Assembly: GCA_947490345.1 (NCBI GenBank)
Contig: CANLGL010000053.1
Span: 1 to 38,145, forward strand
Reading direction: 5' to 3'
DNA: 38,145 bases
DNA from: Deltaproteobacteria bacterium
Lineage (GTDB): Bacteria; Myxococcota_A; UBA796; SXON01
Shown: one piece after another, positions 1 to 7,691 of the stretch
Layout of the letters: each line of letters starts with the position of its first letter
Position numbering within the stretch: position 1 is the stretch's first letter
Program-made: the position numbers and the translations under genes
Notes under the pieces: generated by a model
Databases searched by the model: none
Told to the model about the DNA's origin: nothing
What the model saw: the letters and a program-made list of their open reading frames with translations, nothing else

Positions 1-234
1 CTCGGCGACGGCGGCGCGCATGCCGGCGAGGTTTCCGAACTGGCGGACCAGCGAGACCGCGGTGACGCCAAGATCCCGCGCGAGGCCCCGAAGGCTCAGC
101 GCGCACGGGCCGTGGAGGGTCACGATCTGCCGCCCGCGCGCCAACGCCGAGGACCGCAGGTTGCCGTGGTGGTAGCGAACCTTGCGGTACCAGAGGTCGG
201 CGCGGGAGGAGGTGGGGAGCAGGGTGGTGTCCAT
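1..234 (-). CDS. TetR-family transcriptional regulator, N-terminal part (cut by window edge)
   Basis: About 78 residues are visible on the minus strand; the C-terminal ligand-binding part lies outside the window. Translation from the ATG at 234 gives Tyr-His-His-Gly-Asn-Leu, a typical opening of TetR regulators, followed by a helix-turn-helix segment that reads LSLRGLARDLGVTAVSLVRQ, then FGN. This matches the pattern LSLREVARRAGVSHAAPYRHF seen in the family. An alternative ATG two codons upstream (240) is in the same frame. TetR proteins are usually dimeric repressors released by a small ligand. The palindrome at 240-260 overlaps the start region, so autoregulation is likely. The ligand and targets cannot be read from this fragment. 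Confidence 0.75.
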   Translation of the reverse strand, partial: MDTTLLPTSSRADLWYRKVRYHHGNLRSSALARGRQIVTLHGPCALSLRGLARDLGVTAVSLVRQFGNLAGMRAAVAE

Positions 235-239
235 CGGCA

Positions 240-260
240 TATGGTAGCATCGATACCATA
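240..260. promoter_or_regulatory. Palindromic operator over the TetR gene start
   Basis: A 21-base inverted repeat with perfect 7-base arms (TATGGTA and TACCATA) around a 7-base centre. It sits immediately upstream of, and overlaps, the alternative ATG of the TetR-family gene. Size, symmetry and position fit a TetR dimer operator; binding by this particular protein is inference. Confidence 0.6.
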
Positions 261-342
261 CGGCCGCAAGCGACGCTGCCAACCTCATCCCGCGGCCGTC
301 CGGACGCCGACCGCAGCCAGTCAGAACCCCTGAAACTGGGTA

Positions 343-1182
343 CTAGTCGATCCCCTTCCCCAACCGCTCGAATCGCGGCGCCCCAAGGCCCGGGAGCCCG
401 CCCTTCTTGCACGGATCGAAGCTCAACCACACGAACTCGGCGCGACCACGGATGTAGTTGCGTGGGACAAAACCCCAGAAGCGACTGTCGGCACTGTTGT
501 CGCGGTTGTCTCCCATGAAGAAGTACTGCCCCTCCGGAACGGTGGTAGGCGCCATGTCGTGGGAGCCCATGCCGAACATCGTCGTCTGCAAGGTCGTGTG
601 TTCGACCGTGCCGAGCGTCTCGGTGTACTCCTTCATGGTCTGGGCCGAACATCCTGGCACATTGACGTATTCGTACTCGCCGATGGTGGCGCGGTTCTGC
701 GCCTCGCCGTTGACGTAGACGATCTCGTCCTTGACCTCGATGGTGTCGCCCGGCAGGCCCACCAGCCGCTTGACGTAGTCGATGGTGCACGGGCGCATCG
801 GGCCGGGAAGGCCGGGAATCATGTCGAGCGTCCAGTCTTTGGGGATGCGCTTGAGGCGGCACCACGGGTCGTCGCTGACCTCGGGGGGGTAGATGAACAC
901 GTCGACGTCACCGCGGGCCGGCTCTGAAAGCTCGAGGATCTCGATGTCGGTGAAGGGCACGCGTAAGCCGTACGCGAACTTGCTCACGACGATGAAGTCA
1001 CCAATCGCCAGGGTCGGGACCATCGAGCCGGAGGGAATCTGGAAGGGCTCGACGATGATCGAGCGGATCACCAGCACCGCTAGCAGCGGCGGGCCCCAGC
1101 CCTTGATGATGTTGAGCACCGGATTGCCCGGGTCATCATCACCGACGGGCTGTCGCAGGTCGATGTCCAGGCCCTCGCTCAT
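343..1182 (-). CDS. lepB: Signal peptidase I
   Basis: 279-residue membrane-anchored serine protease that removes signal peptides from exported proteins. One hydrophobic segment (about residues 30-46) precedes the catalytic motif IPSGSMVPTL with nucleophile Ser53. The general base is Lys138 in YVKRLVGLPGD, and the conserved box GDNRDNSADSR spans 224-234. The insert between the boxes is longer than in Gram-positive enzymes, as in Gram-negative LepB. The ATG at 1182 is chosen because a GGAG lies about 7 bases upstream and it places the membrane segment near the N-terminus; the open frame runs further but would overlap the divergent Nudix gene. It lies 108 bases upstream of the TetR gene on the same strand. 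Confidence 0.95.
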   Translation of the reverse strand: MSEGLDIDLRQPVGDDDPGNPVLNIIKGWGPPLLAVLVIRSIIVEPFQIPSGSMVPTLAIGDFIVVSKFAYGLRVPFTDIEILELSEPARGDVDVFIYPPEVSDDPWCRLKRIPKDWTLDMIPGLPGPMRPCTIDYVKRLVGLPGDTIEVKDEIVYVNGEAQNRATIGEYEYVNVPGCSAQTMKEYTETLGTVEHTTLQTTMFGMGSHDMAPTTVPEGQYFFMGDNRDNSADSRFWGFVPRNYIRGRAEFVWLSFDPCKKGGLPGLGAPRFERLGKGID

Positions 1183-1215
1183 CGGCGTCTCCGGGCCGGC
1201 GGTTAACCGACCGCC

Positions 1216-1773
1216 GTGAGCGTGACGGACCGACTGAAGCTGCCCCAGCACGCCCCAGCGATGGAGGCTGACGCTCGCCGCGCCGCCGTGGCGGTCATCT
1301 TCGGCCCCGACGACGAGCTGTTGTTCATCCACCGAGCCGAGCGCGCCGGCGACTTATGGAGCGGCCACATGGCCTTTCCTGGGGGGCGCGAAGACCCCGA
1401 GGACGAGTCGCTTTTCGCGACGGTCCTGCGGGAAACGCTGGAGGAGCTTGGTCTTGATTTGTCCTCCGCGCGCTGCCTGGGCGCGCTCAGCCCGCTCTTG
1501 TCGCCGCGGAACACCCCGAACCGCCAGATCCACGTGCTGCCGTGGGTTTTCCGACTCGACCACTGGCCACCGCTTTTCCCCAACGAAGAGGTCGCCGGGG
1601 TCGTGCGCTTTGACTTCCGTCGCTTCTTGGCCCGCGAGGCGCGCGGCACCTTCCCGTACACCTGGCAGGGAACCGCCTACGATCTTCCCTGCGTCCAGCT
1701 CGACGGCACCCTGTTGTGGGGCATGAGCCTGCGGATGGTAGACGAGATCATTGAGCACGCGGAGGCCGGGTGA
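1216..1773 (+). CDS. Nudix hydrolase, CoA-diphosphatase-like
   Basis: 185 residues with a Nudix fold signature: FPGGREDPEDESL at about 54-66 followed by RETLEELGL at 72-80, giving the metal-binding REXXEE core. The GG-x-x-DP-x-D-x-S form is typical of the YeaB/NudL branch, which hydrolyses coenzyme A and its derivatives to 3',5'-ADP and phosphopantetheine; some relatives act on other nucleoside diphosphates, so the substrate is not certain. The GTG start at 1216 leaves 33 bases to the divergent lepB start. The stop overlaps the GTG of the following lipoprotein gene (GTGA), implying translational coupling. Confidence 0.85.
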   Translation: MSVTDRLKLPQHAPAMEADARRAAVAVIFGPDDELLFIHRAERAGDLWSGHMAFPGGREDPEDESLFATVLRETLEELGLDLSSARCLGALSPLLSPRNTPNRQIHVLPWVFRLDHWPPLFPNEEVAGVVRFDFRRFLAREARGTFPYTWQGTAYDLPCVQLDGTLLWGMSLRMVDEIIEHAEAG

Positions 1774-2276
1774 CCCTCCTTCTGACCAGTTGCATCCACA
1801 CGCCGGCGCACCCGCCGCTGGCCGGCGCCGTACACGTGGAGGCGCACGCCCGGGTCGAGGCCGCCGATGACGAAGGCGCCGAGTGTCGTTGGGAGGAGGA
1901 AGCACTCTGGGTAGGCGCTACCCGCGTGATCGGAAGCGAGCCGCCTGACGCCGCCGACTGGTGCACGACGCCATCGGACCATTGGTCCACCCTCGACATC
2001 CTCGGCCAGGACGGGCGTTTTGTCTCGGTGCTCGGCGTGAGCGACACCGAAGCGGCCAGCTGCAGCACCTGGGACGTCGAGGCCGGCCGGCCGGTCTCGC
2101 TTTCTGAGTACGACGAAAAGCTGGTCGACAAGCGGCTGAAGCGGGCCGCACGCCTGCTGCAGCGCCTCGCGTGGACGTACCCGGTGGATCCCGAGGCGTT
2201 CTACGTCGGCGGCGGTCACATCGTGTTCTGCTTCTTCGACGGCGCCGGCGCCCGGCACGATCTTCCCGTACCTTGA
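1770..2276 (+). CDS. Small putative lipoprotein, family not recognised
   Basis: 168 residues beginning MTLLLTSC, a lipobox (L-T-S-C) only seven residues after the start and without any Lys or Arg before it. The GTG at 1770 is the only possible start: an in-frame TGA lies at 1752-1754 with no other initiation codon between. It overlaps the Nudix stop by four bases. The mature part is acidic at its N-terminus, has four further cysteines (near residues 39, 65, 98 and 153) that could form disulfides, and matches no family I can name. Probably an envelope protein, if the very short signal is functional. Confidence 0.6.
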   Translation: MTLLLTSCIHTPAHPPLAGAVHVEAHARVEAADDEGAECRWEEEALWVGATRVIGSEPPDAADWCTTPSDHWSTLDILGQDGRFVSVLGVSDTEAASCSTWDVEAGRPVSLSEYDEKLVDKRLKRAARLLQRLAWTYPVDPEAFYVGGGHIVFCFFDGAGARHDLPVP

Positions 2277-2297
2277 GCCACGCGCTAAGGAGCGACC

Positions 2298-3404
2298 ATG
2301 GAACGCAACATCCTGCAGGAGATCAAGGTCGGCGCCTTCGTCTTGGCCTTCTTCCTCGCCATCGCGGTCGCGGCCTTCGTACTCGGCGGCGGCACCGAGG
2401 CCTTCGCCCCGCGGTACACCCTCCACGCCCAGTACGTCGACGTCAAGGGACTGAAGCCGGGCGCGGTCGTGCGGCTGGCCGGGATCGACATCGGCGAGGT
2501 CAAAGTTGTGGAACTGGCGCCGAACCGGTCCGACGGTAAGAACGTCCACGTCGCGCTCCTGGTGCGCGAGGAATACCAGGAGCGCATCCGTGCGGACTCC
2601 GTCGCCGGCATCAGCAACGTCGGCGTGCTCGGCGACAACATCATCACCGTCAGCGTCGGCAGCGACTCCGCCAACCCCCTCGCAGACAACGCCGAGATCC
2701 AATCCGCCGAGGCGCTGGACTTCCTGTCCTACGCCGACAAAGCCACCGAGATCGTCGGCAACGCCGCCAGCGTCTCGCACAAATTCGACCTGATGTTGGG
2801 GTCGGAGGAGGAGGCCAAGACCGCCAAGATTGGCGACAGCCTCGCCCACATCGAGGACATGCTCCAGTCCGCTCGCGACGGCAAGGGCGTGCTTCACGTC
2901 CTGTTCTACGACGAGGGCGCCGGCCGCAAGGTCAAAGAGGTCCTCGCCAACGCTGAGCTCGTCACGGGCGACGTCGCAGCGATGACGCACGAGATCAAGA
3001 ACGGCGACGGGCTGGCCCACGAGCTGATCTACGGCAGTGGCGGCGAGGCGCTGGCGACGAAGCTTGGGGTGTTCACCGACGAGGCCACGAGCCTGGTGGC
3101 CGACATCAAGACGAAGCCGTCCGCGATCCACAGCCTGCTCTACGAAGAGAAGAACGCGGAGTTGATCGACCACGCCACCAGCTTCATGGCTGGGCTGGAC
3201 CAGACGGTGGCCTCGGTCAACGAGGGCGAGGGCAGCATCGGCCTGCTAGTGAAGGACCCACAGCTCTACGAAGACCTCCGCGCCTTGCTGGGAGGCGCGC
3301 AGCGCAACGCGCTCTTGCGCGCCTACGCCCGCAGCACCATCGCCCATGCCCGCGACGAAGACGGCGGCGCGTGGACCGGACCAACGGCGGACCCGAGCAA
3401 GTAG
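2298..3404 (+). CDS. MCE/MlaD-family substrate-binding protein
   Basis: 368 residues. An N-terminal transmembrane anchor (about 10-31, rich in Ala, Phe and Val) is followed by one MCE domain (about 38-120), with the family-typical pattern of a tyrosine-rich strand, V-x-G-L-x-x-G-A-x-V-R-L-x-G-I-x-I-G-x-V, and a closing segment with GDNIITVSVG. The remaining 250 residues look mostly helical with repeated short units. MCE proteins bind lipids in the periplasm and usually work with a permease (MlaE) and an ATPase (MlaF); neither canonical partner is in the window. An AGGAG lies 6-7 bases before the ATG. Its stop overlaps the start of the next membrane protein, which is therefore a candidate partner. 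Confidence 0.85.
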   Translation: MERNILQEIKVGAFVLAFFLAIAVAAFVLGGGTEAFAPRYTLHAQYVDVKGLKPGAVVRLAGIDIGEVKVVELAPNRSDGKNVHVALLVREEYQERIRADSVAGISNVGVLGDNIITVSVGSDSANPLADNAEIQSAEALDFLSYADKATEIVGNAASVSHKFDLMLGSEEEAKTAKIGDSLAHIEDMLQSARDGKGVLHVLFYDEGAGRKVKEVLANAELVTGDVAAMTHEIKNGDGLAHELIYGSGGEALATKLGVFTDEATSLVADIKTKPSAIHSLLYEEKNAELIDHATSFMAGLDQTVASVNEGEGSIGLLVKDPQLYEDLRALLGGAQRNALLRAYARSTIAHARDEDGGAWTGPTADPSK

Positions 3405-5074
3405 TGCCCAACGAGCTGTCCCTTCGCGGCGTCGCGCTCCTGTTGAGCCCGCGGCGCCTGTCGCTGGCCAACGCGATTCAGCGCGGAGAGCAGCGCTGGT
3501 TGTACATCGCCTTCGGCATCATGGCCGCGCTCTTCTGGGTCGGGCTCTTCGCGCTGATGACGTGGATGATCCAGGAGTTCTGGCTGATCAGCGGCCTGGG
3601 GCCGGTGTTGGCGAGGAAGTTCCTCGACATCCTGCTGGCCGCCGTCTTTTCGATGCTCGCGTTCTCCAACGTGATCACCGCGATGTCGGTCTTCTACCTC
3701 AGCGCCGATCTGGAGCTGATCCTGGCCCTCCCGGTGTCGCGGACCACCTTCCACTACGCCCGCTTTTTGGACTCGCTCGTCCAAGCCAGCTGGATGATGG
3801 TGCTCTTCGGCCTGCCGGTTTTCTGCGCGGCCGGGTTTGTCGCCAACGCCGGATGGACCTACTACGCGACGATTGCGGTGGCCGTCCCCGCCCTGATGGT
3901 GATCGCCACATGTTTCGGGGCGATCAACGCCACGCTCCTGGTCAATGTGTTTCCCGCCCATCGGACGCGCGATCTGCTGGTCCTGGCCGCGCTGGGCATG
4001 CTCGCGGCTGCGTTCGTCTTCATCCGCGCGCTGCGCCCGGAGCAACTGGCGGACGCCGAGCGCTTCCAGGACCTCGCCGCGTACATGGCCACCGTCAACG
4101 TGCCCGCGCCGCGCCTGTTCCCCTCGCGCTGGGCGAGCGAGGTGATGGGCAGCGCGCTTTTGAACTCGCCGATTCCCATGCTGGAGCTGGCCCTGTTGAT
4201 CGCCGGGGCGGGTGCGGGTCTCGCCGTCGCCCGGTGGGCCACCCAGCGCGGCTTCGACGGCGGATGGAGTTTGTCCCAAGAGGCGCGCGCCGCACGTTTT
4301 CACGGAACGGCCCTCTTCGACACCCTGGCCAGCGTGCTCCCGAAGGCTTGGCGACCGATCGCGGCGAAGGAGCTGCGCGTGCTCGCGAGGGATCCTTCGC
4401 AGTGGTCGCAGGTCTTCCTGCTCGTTGGGCTGTGCGCGGTCTACCTGGTCAGCGTGCAGGCGCTCCCGCTCAACGCCATCCGCGGGCAGGCCGGCCAGCT
4501 CTTGCGTGACATCCTGACCTTCTTGAACCTCGGCATGGGCGGGTTCGTGATGGCGGCGATCGCCGGCCGTTTCCAGTTCACCGCGATCTCCCGCGAAGGG
4601 AAGAGCTGGTGGGTGCTGCGCGGCGCTCCCGTCGACCCGTTGGTCGTGTTGCGGGCCAAGTCGGCGTTCGGCATCGTCCCGATGATCCTCGTCGGTGAGG
4701 TGGTGTCGGTAGGGGGCGGCATCCTCCTCGACGCCCGCCCCGCAATGCTCGTGGGCGAAGGCATCCTGGTGGTGGTCCTGGCGTGGGGGATCTCGGGCCT
4801 CGCCATCGCGATGGGCGCGATCTGGCCTGACTTCAACGCCGAAAACACCGCACGCGCTGCGTCGAGTCCGGCGGCGGTGTTCTTCATGGTCATGGCCATG
4901 GCGCTGGTCATGGGCGTGATGGGCCTGTTCGTCGTGGGCGCCTTCCTGGCGCTCAAAGGATGGAGCGTCGCGGCGGGCCTCTTCTGCCTCGCCGCCGTCG
5001 GTCTGGCCCTTGCCGCCGGCCACTGGCCACCCCGTCGGGCGGCGGTGATCCTCTGGGACAAGGGCCTGGCGTGA
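3404..5074 (+). CDS. Multi-pass membrane protein, ABC-exporter-permease-like
   Basis: About 556 residues with some 10-12 hydrophobic segments in two halves separated by a cytoplasmic-looking stretch (about residues 270-325). The layout and the motif near residue 110 (Asp-Leu-Glu-Leu-Ile-Leu-Ala-Leu-Pro-Val-Ser-Arg) resemble ABC-2-type exporter permeases in which that short stretch follows a transmembrane helix. No ATPase gene is adjacent. The GTG at 3404 overlaps the preceding TAG by one base; a GTG at 3371, inside the MCE gene, is an alternative. Coupling to the MCE gene suggests a shared envelope-transport role, but the substrate is unknown. Confidence 0.65.
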   Translation: MPNELSLRGVALLLSPRRLSLANAIQRGEQRWLYIAFGIMAALFWVGLFALMTWMIQEFWLISGLGPVLARKFLDILLAAVFSMLAFSNVITAMSVFYLSADLELILALPVSRTTFHYARFLDSLVQASWMMVLFGLPVFCAAGFVANAGWTYYATIAVAVPALMVIATCFGAINATLLVNVFPAHRTRDLLVLAALGMLAAAFVFIRALRPEQLADAERFQDLAAYMATVNVPAPRLFPSRWASEVMGSALLNSPIPMLELALLIAGAGAGLAVARWATQRGFDGGWSLSQEARAARFHGTALFDTLASVLPKAWRPIAAKELRVLARDPSQWSQVFLLVGLCAVYLVSVQALPLNAIRGQAGQLLRDILTFLNLGMGGFVMAAIAGRFQFTAISREGKSWWVLRGAPVDPLVVLRAKSAFGIVPMILVGEVVSVGGGILLDARPAMLVGEGILVVVLAWGISGLAIAMGAIWPDFNAENTARAASSPAAVFFMVMAMALVMGVMGLFVVGAFLALKGWSVAAGLFCLAAVGLALAAGHWPPRRAAVILWDKGLA

Positions 5075-5937
5075 TCGCCCTGCTCGCCCTCTCCTTCGCC
5101 GCGGACCCGCCACTGGCCCGCGCCCGCGCCGCCTACCTACACGCCGTGTGGGCCCAGGCCCACGGGGACACCGCCACCGCCTCGCGCGCGGCGTCTACCG
5201 TGCTCCTTCACGATGCCGACGCGGCCGCTCCCCGCGCGCTGCTCGCGTCGCTCCAGCCGGACGAACCGCTCGGCAACGAAGCCCGCCTCCGCTGGCTGGA
5301 GGAGGCCGCCACCAACCCCGAGGCCGACCACCGCGTGTGGACGGCGCTGGGCGCTGCGCGCTCCCGCCTGGGGCACCACGTGCCTGCCGATGCCGCGTTC
5401 GCGGAGGCAGAGCGCCGCGGCGGCGGCGGCGTCAACTACGCAACGTGGCTGGCCGCCCTGGAGCGTTGGGACCGGTTCCCGCTGGACGGGCGCGAGCAGG
5501 AGGTGTCGGCGCGTTGGTTGGCGCTGGCGGAGCTGGGCCCCGAGGGCCATGCGCTTCGTGCGACCTGGGCGGCCTCTACCCAGCAGGGAGCCCAAGGCGC
5601 GCGCTGCGAGGACGCCGAGGCCGCGGCGGTGTTGGGCGAGTCCTTGTCGCCGCGGGTGGCGGCCGCCGGCTGCGCGCGGGCCGGGCGGCAACAGGCGGGG
5701 CGCCGCATCCTCGATCGGCTCGCGCCCGCCTGGCCCGGGGCGGTGGTCGCCGAAGCGCGCGCGACGCTTCAAGGGGCGATGAGCAGCGAAAGCGATGAGC
5801 TGTCGGTATTACGGTGGGCCGGCTTTCCGCGGAGCCGCGCGCTGGTCCCGGAGCTTTGCCCACGCCTGCTCGATCGTTGGCCAGACGACGCGCAATTGCA
5901 GGCGCGCTGTGTCGCGATCGGCGGGTGGCCCCCATGA
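5071..5937 (+). CDS. Putative secreted helical-repeat (TPR-like) protein
   Basis: 288 residues, Ala- and Arg-rich, made of repeated helical pairs with small-residue spacing as in tetratricopeptide or Sel1-like proteins; no catalytic motif is visible. The N-terminus reads MIALLALSFAADPPLA, a short hydrophobic stretch without basic residues that looks like an unusually short signal peptide. The GTG at 5071 overlaps the stop of the preceding membrane protein in a GTGA arrangement and is preferred over the upstream frame extension, which is only a shadow of that gene. Its ATGA overlap with the next gene places it in the same transcription unit. Probably a periplasmic scaffold or adaptor; function inferred from context only. 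Confidence 0.6.
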   Translation: MIALLALSFAADPPLARARAAYLHAVWAQAHGDTATASRAASTVLLHDADAAAPRALLASLQPDEPLGNEARLRWLEEAATNPEADHRVWTALGAARSRLGHHVPADAAFAEAERRGGGGVNYATWLAALERWDRFPLDGREQEVSARWLALAELGPEGHALRATWAASTQQGAQGARCEDAEAAAVLGESLSPRVAAAGCARAGRQQAGRRILDRLAPAWPGAVVAEARATLQGAMSSESDELSVLRWAGFPRSRALVPELCPRLLDRWPDDAQLQARCVAIGGWPP

Positions 5938-6755
5938 CGAAGACCAGCGCGACGGCGGCCACGCGGCAGGGGGCGCAGCACCCGGTGCCCCCGGCCTGGC
6001 CGGGGGCAGCCGCCGCCCTGCTTTTTCTGTGTGCTTGCAAACCGGTGGAGGCGCCGCGTCTCGACGTTGCCGACCCGGCGGCCCTCTACGCGCGCGCGCT
6101 GGCCGAGCCGCAACCACCCTCGATGTACGCCCACTTTGACGCGGCGATTGCCGCTCCGGGGCAACGATTGGCGCTCAACGGGACGCTGGTGGTTTCGCCG
6201 CCCGACCGCTTTCGCGTGGAGCTGCGTGGACCCATCGGTCCGGTTCAGCTCGTGGTCACTTGCGACGGCAAGGATGTGCGGGCATGGGTCGCCCCGAAGA
6301 ACAGCTTCTACCAGGCGGATGACGCCGACGGTACCCTGGCCAGGCTGCTCGGTGCGGGCCAGGAAGTGCACGGCGCCGCCGTCGCGACCTCGCTGTTGAT
6401 GGGGCGGGTGCCCGCGCTGCCGATGGCACCGGAGCTGACCGCCGCCGGTCCGGTCGCGACCGCCCGCTGGGCGCGCGCTGACGGGGCCAACTTTTCCCTT
6501 GGAATCGACGGCCGGACGGCGCATCTGGTGGATGCACGGGCCACCGACGAAGAAGGCGTGGTGCTATTTTCGGGAGCATGGGTTCCGGGGGAGTGGCCGC
6601 GCGCACTCAACGTCGTGCTCCCGACGCTCGAAGCCTCCGCCGACGTCAGCTTCGGCAAATGGGCGCCCGCCACCCCGACCGACGCCGCATTCACGCTGAC
6701 CGCCCCGCCGGGCAGCTTGTTGGTCCCGCTGGTTTTGGTGCCGAAGGGGGGGTGA
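5934..6755 (+). CDS. Putative LolA/LolB-fold outer-membrane lipoprotein
   Basis: 273 residues with a normal-length lipoprotein signal: basic residue Arg11, hydrophobic stretch, and lipobox L-C-A-C ending at Cys35. The mature region alternates strands with phrases such as LNGTLVVSPPDRFRVELRGP, reminiscent of LolA/LolB and DUF4292-type proteins that cradle lipid or lipoprotein in a half-barrel. Together with the MCE and exporter-like genes upstream, and the ATGA overlap at 5934, this suggests lipid or lipoprotein transport across the periplasm. The family assignment is by pattern only. It is the last gene of the run; the next gene is convergent. Confidence 0.55.
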   Translation: MTKTSATAATRQGAQHPVPPAWPGAAAALLFLCACKPVEAPRLDVADPAALYARALAEPQPPSMYAHFDAAIAAPGQRLALNGTLVVSPPDRFRVELRGPIGPVQLVVTCDGKDVRAWVAPKNSFYQADDADGTLARLLGAGQEVHGAAVATSLLMGRVPALPMAPELTAAGPVATARWARADGANFSLGIDGRTAHLVDARATDEEGVVLFSGAWVPGEWPRALNVVLPTLEASADVSFGKWAPATPTDAAFTLTAPPGSLLVPLVLVPKGG

Positions 6756-6763
6756 CTAGCCCC

Positions 6764-7309
6764 CTACGGCGCTCCCCAAACGTCCCCGCGGCCCTCGAAG
6801 ATGAGCTTGTCGCTGGTGGCTGCCTCGTCGAACACGAACACGATCGCCGCGCGCTCCTTGGAGTCGTTCGATTCGGAGTCGTACATCGCGATGACGCCGG
6901 TCTGGTAGGTCCAGTCGCCGTCGAGGTCCATCTCGGCGCTGGTCACCCCGTCGTTGGGCAGCACCACGCCCCCCGCGGGGTCGATGACATCGTTGGCGAT
7001 GGGGGCGCCCTGGCACAACAGGTTCGCGACGCCCGACTCGGGCTGGTCGATGATGTAGGAGTGCACCAGGGCCACGTCGTGCTCCGGATCGAAGGGCTCG
7101 CCGTACCCGTCCATGGTCATCTTGGACCAATCGACGGTGACGCTGCCGCACTCGCAGACGGTCTGCACGCGCATGACCTCCAGCACGCAGGCCGTGTCGA
7201 AGACCCAGTCGGTGTCGGCCCCGCCGGAGCCGGTGTCATCGCCGGAAGCATCGCTGTCCTTGGGGTCGTCGCCGGTCAGGCAGGCGAGGCCGAGCGTGAG
7301 GAGGAGCAT
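6764..7309 (-). CDS. Hypothetical lipoprotein with acidic linker
   Basis: 181 residues starting MLLLTLGLAC: the lipobox cysteine is residue 10 and no basic residue precedes it. After the Cys comes an Asp/Ser/Gly-rich linker (about 12-35), then a globular region with paired cysteines (V-C-E-C-G near residue 53). No family recognised. The ATG at 7309 (preceded by a GTG at 7312) is chosen because longer starts would put 34 residues, including prolines and cysteines, before the lipobox. Convergent with the LolA-like gene, with eight bases between their stops. Confidence 0.6.
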   Translation of the reverse strand: MLLLTLGLACLTGDDPKDSDASGDDTGSGGADTDWVFDTACVLEVMRVQTVCECGSVTVDWSKMTMDGYGEPFDPEHDVALVHSYIIDQPESGVANLLCQGAPIANDVIDPAGGVVLPNDGVTSAEMDLDGDWTYQTGVIAMYDSESNDSKERAAIVFVFDEAATSDKLIFEGRGDVWGAP

Positions 7310-7331
7310 CACCCCATCGTAGCCTGGAGCC

Positions 7332-7691
7332 TCAGGGTCCGCCGCGCACCGCGAGTCGTCCGAGCATGAACGCCGCCATCCCAAGCACGACGGTCCCCCC
7401 CGCGTAGAGCACCGCCCGGCCGGCCCCGCTCTCGGCCCCCAGCACGGACGTGTCCAGGGTCAGTGCGCTGAACGTCGTGAAGCCGCCGAGCACGCCCGTC
7501 GCCAGAAAAACGCGCGCGCTCCCGGCGGTTCCGCTCCCGGCGACCATGCCCATCGCAAAGGCGCCAAGCAGATTCACGGCCAGCGTCCCAGCCCAGATGG
7601 GACCGCCCACCGCGGCAACGACGAGCCCAGCGGCGTACCGGCCGAGCGTTCCGACGGCCCCCCCGAGGGCAACGAGCAGCGCCGTTTTCAT
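7332..7691 (-). CDS. crcB: Fluoride channel CrcB/Fluc
   Basis: 119 residues, four hydrophobic segments, matching the dual-topology fluoride exporters. Hallmarks are GGAVGTLGRY near the start, the NLLGAF segment with its conserved Asn in helix 2, and GGFTTFSAL, the phenylalanine-box and central Na+ site in helix 3. These channels lower cytoplasmic fluoride. The ATG at 7691 is preferred: it forms an ATGA overlap with the stop of the upstream muramidase gene and begins with Lys at position 2; an in-frame ATG five codons earlier (7706) is possible. No fluoride riboswitch was recognised upstream because the gene is coupled to its neighbour. Confidence 0.92.
   Translation of the reverse strand: MKTALLVALGGAVGTLGRYAAGLVVAAVGGPIWAGTLAVNLLGAFAMGMVAGSGTAGSARVFLATGVLGGFTTFSALTLDTSVLGAESGAGRAVLYAGGTVVLGMAAFMLGRLAVRGGP

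Noticed and set aside
112..333. 73-residue plus-strand frame at the left edge
   Set aside because: Opposite the TetR-family coding region and the operator; no recognisable protein features.
3323..5113. 596-residue open frame on the minus strand opposite the membrane protein
   Set aside because: Low-complexity, charged (His/Asp/Arg-rich) composition produced by high GC at third positions; the plus-strand gene has clear membrane segments and overlaps its neighbours properly.
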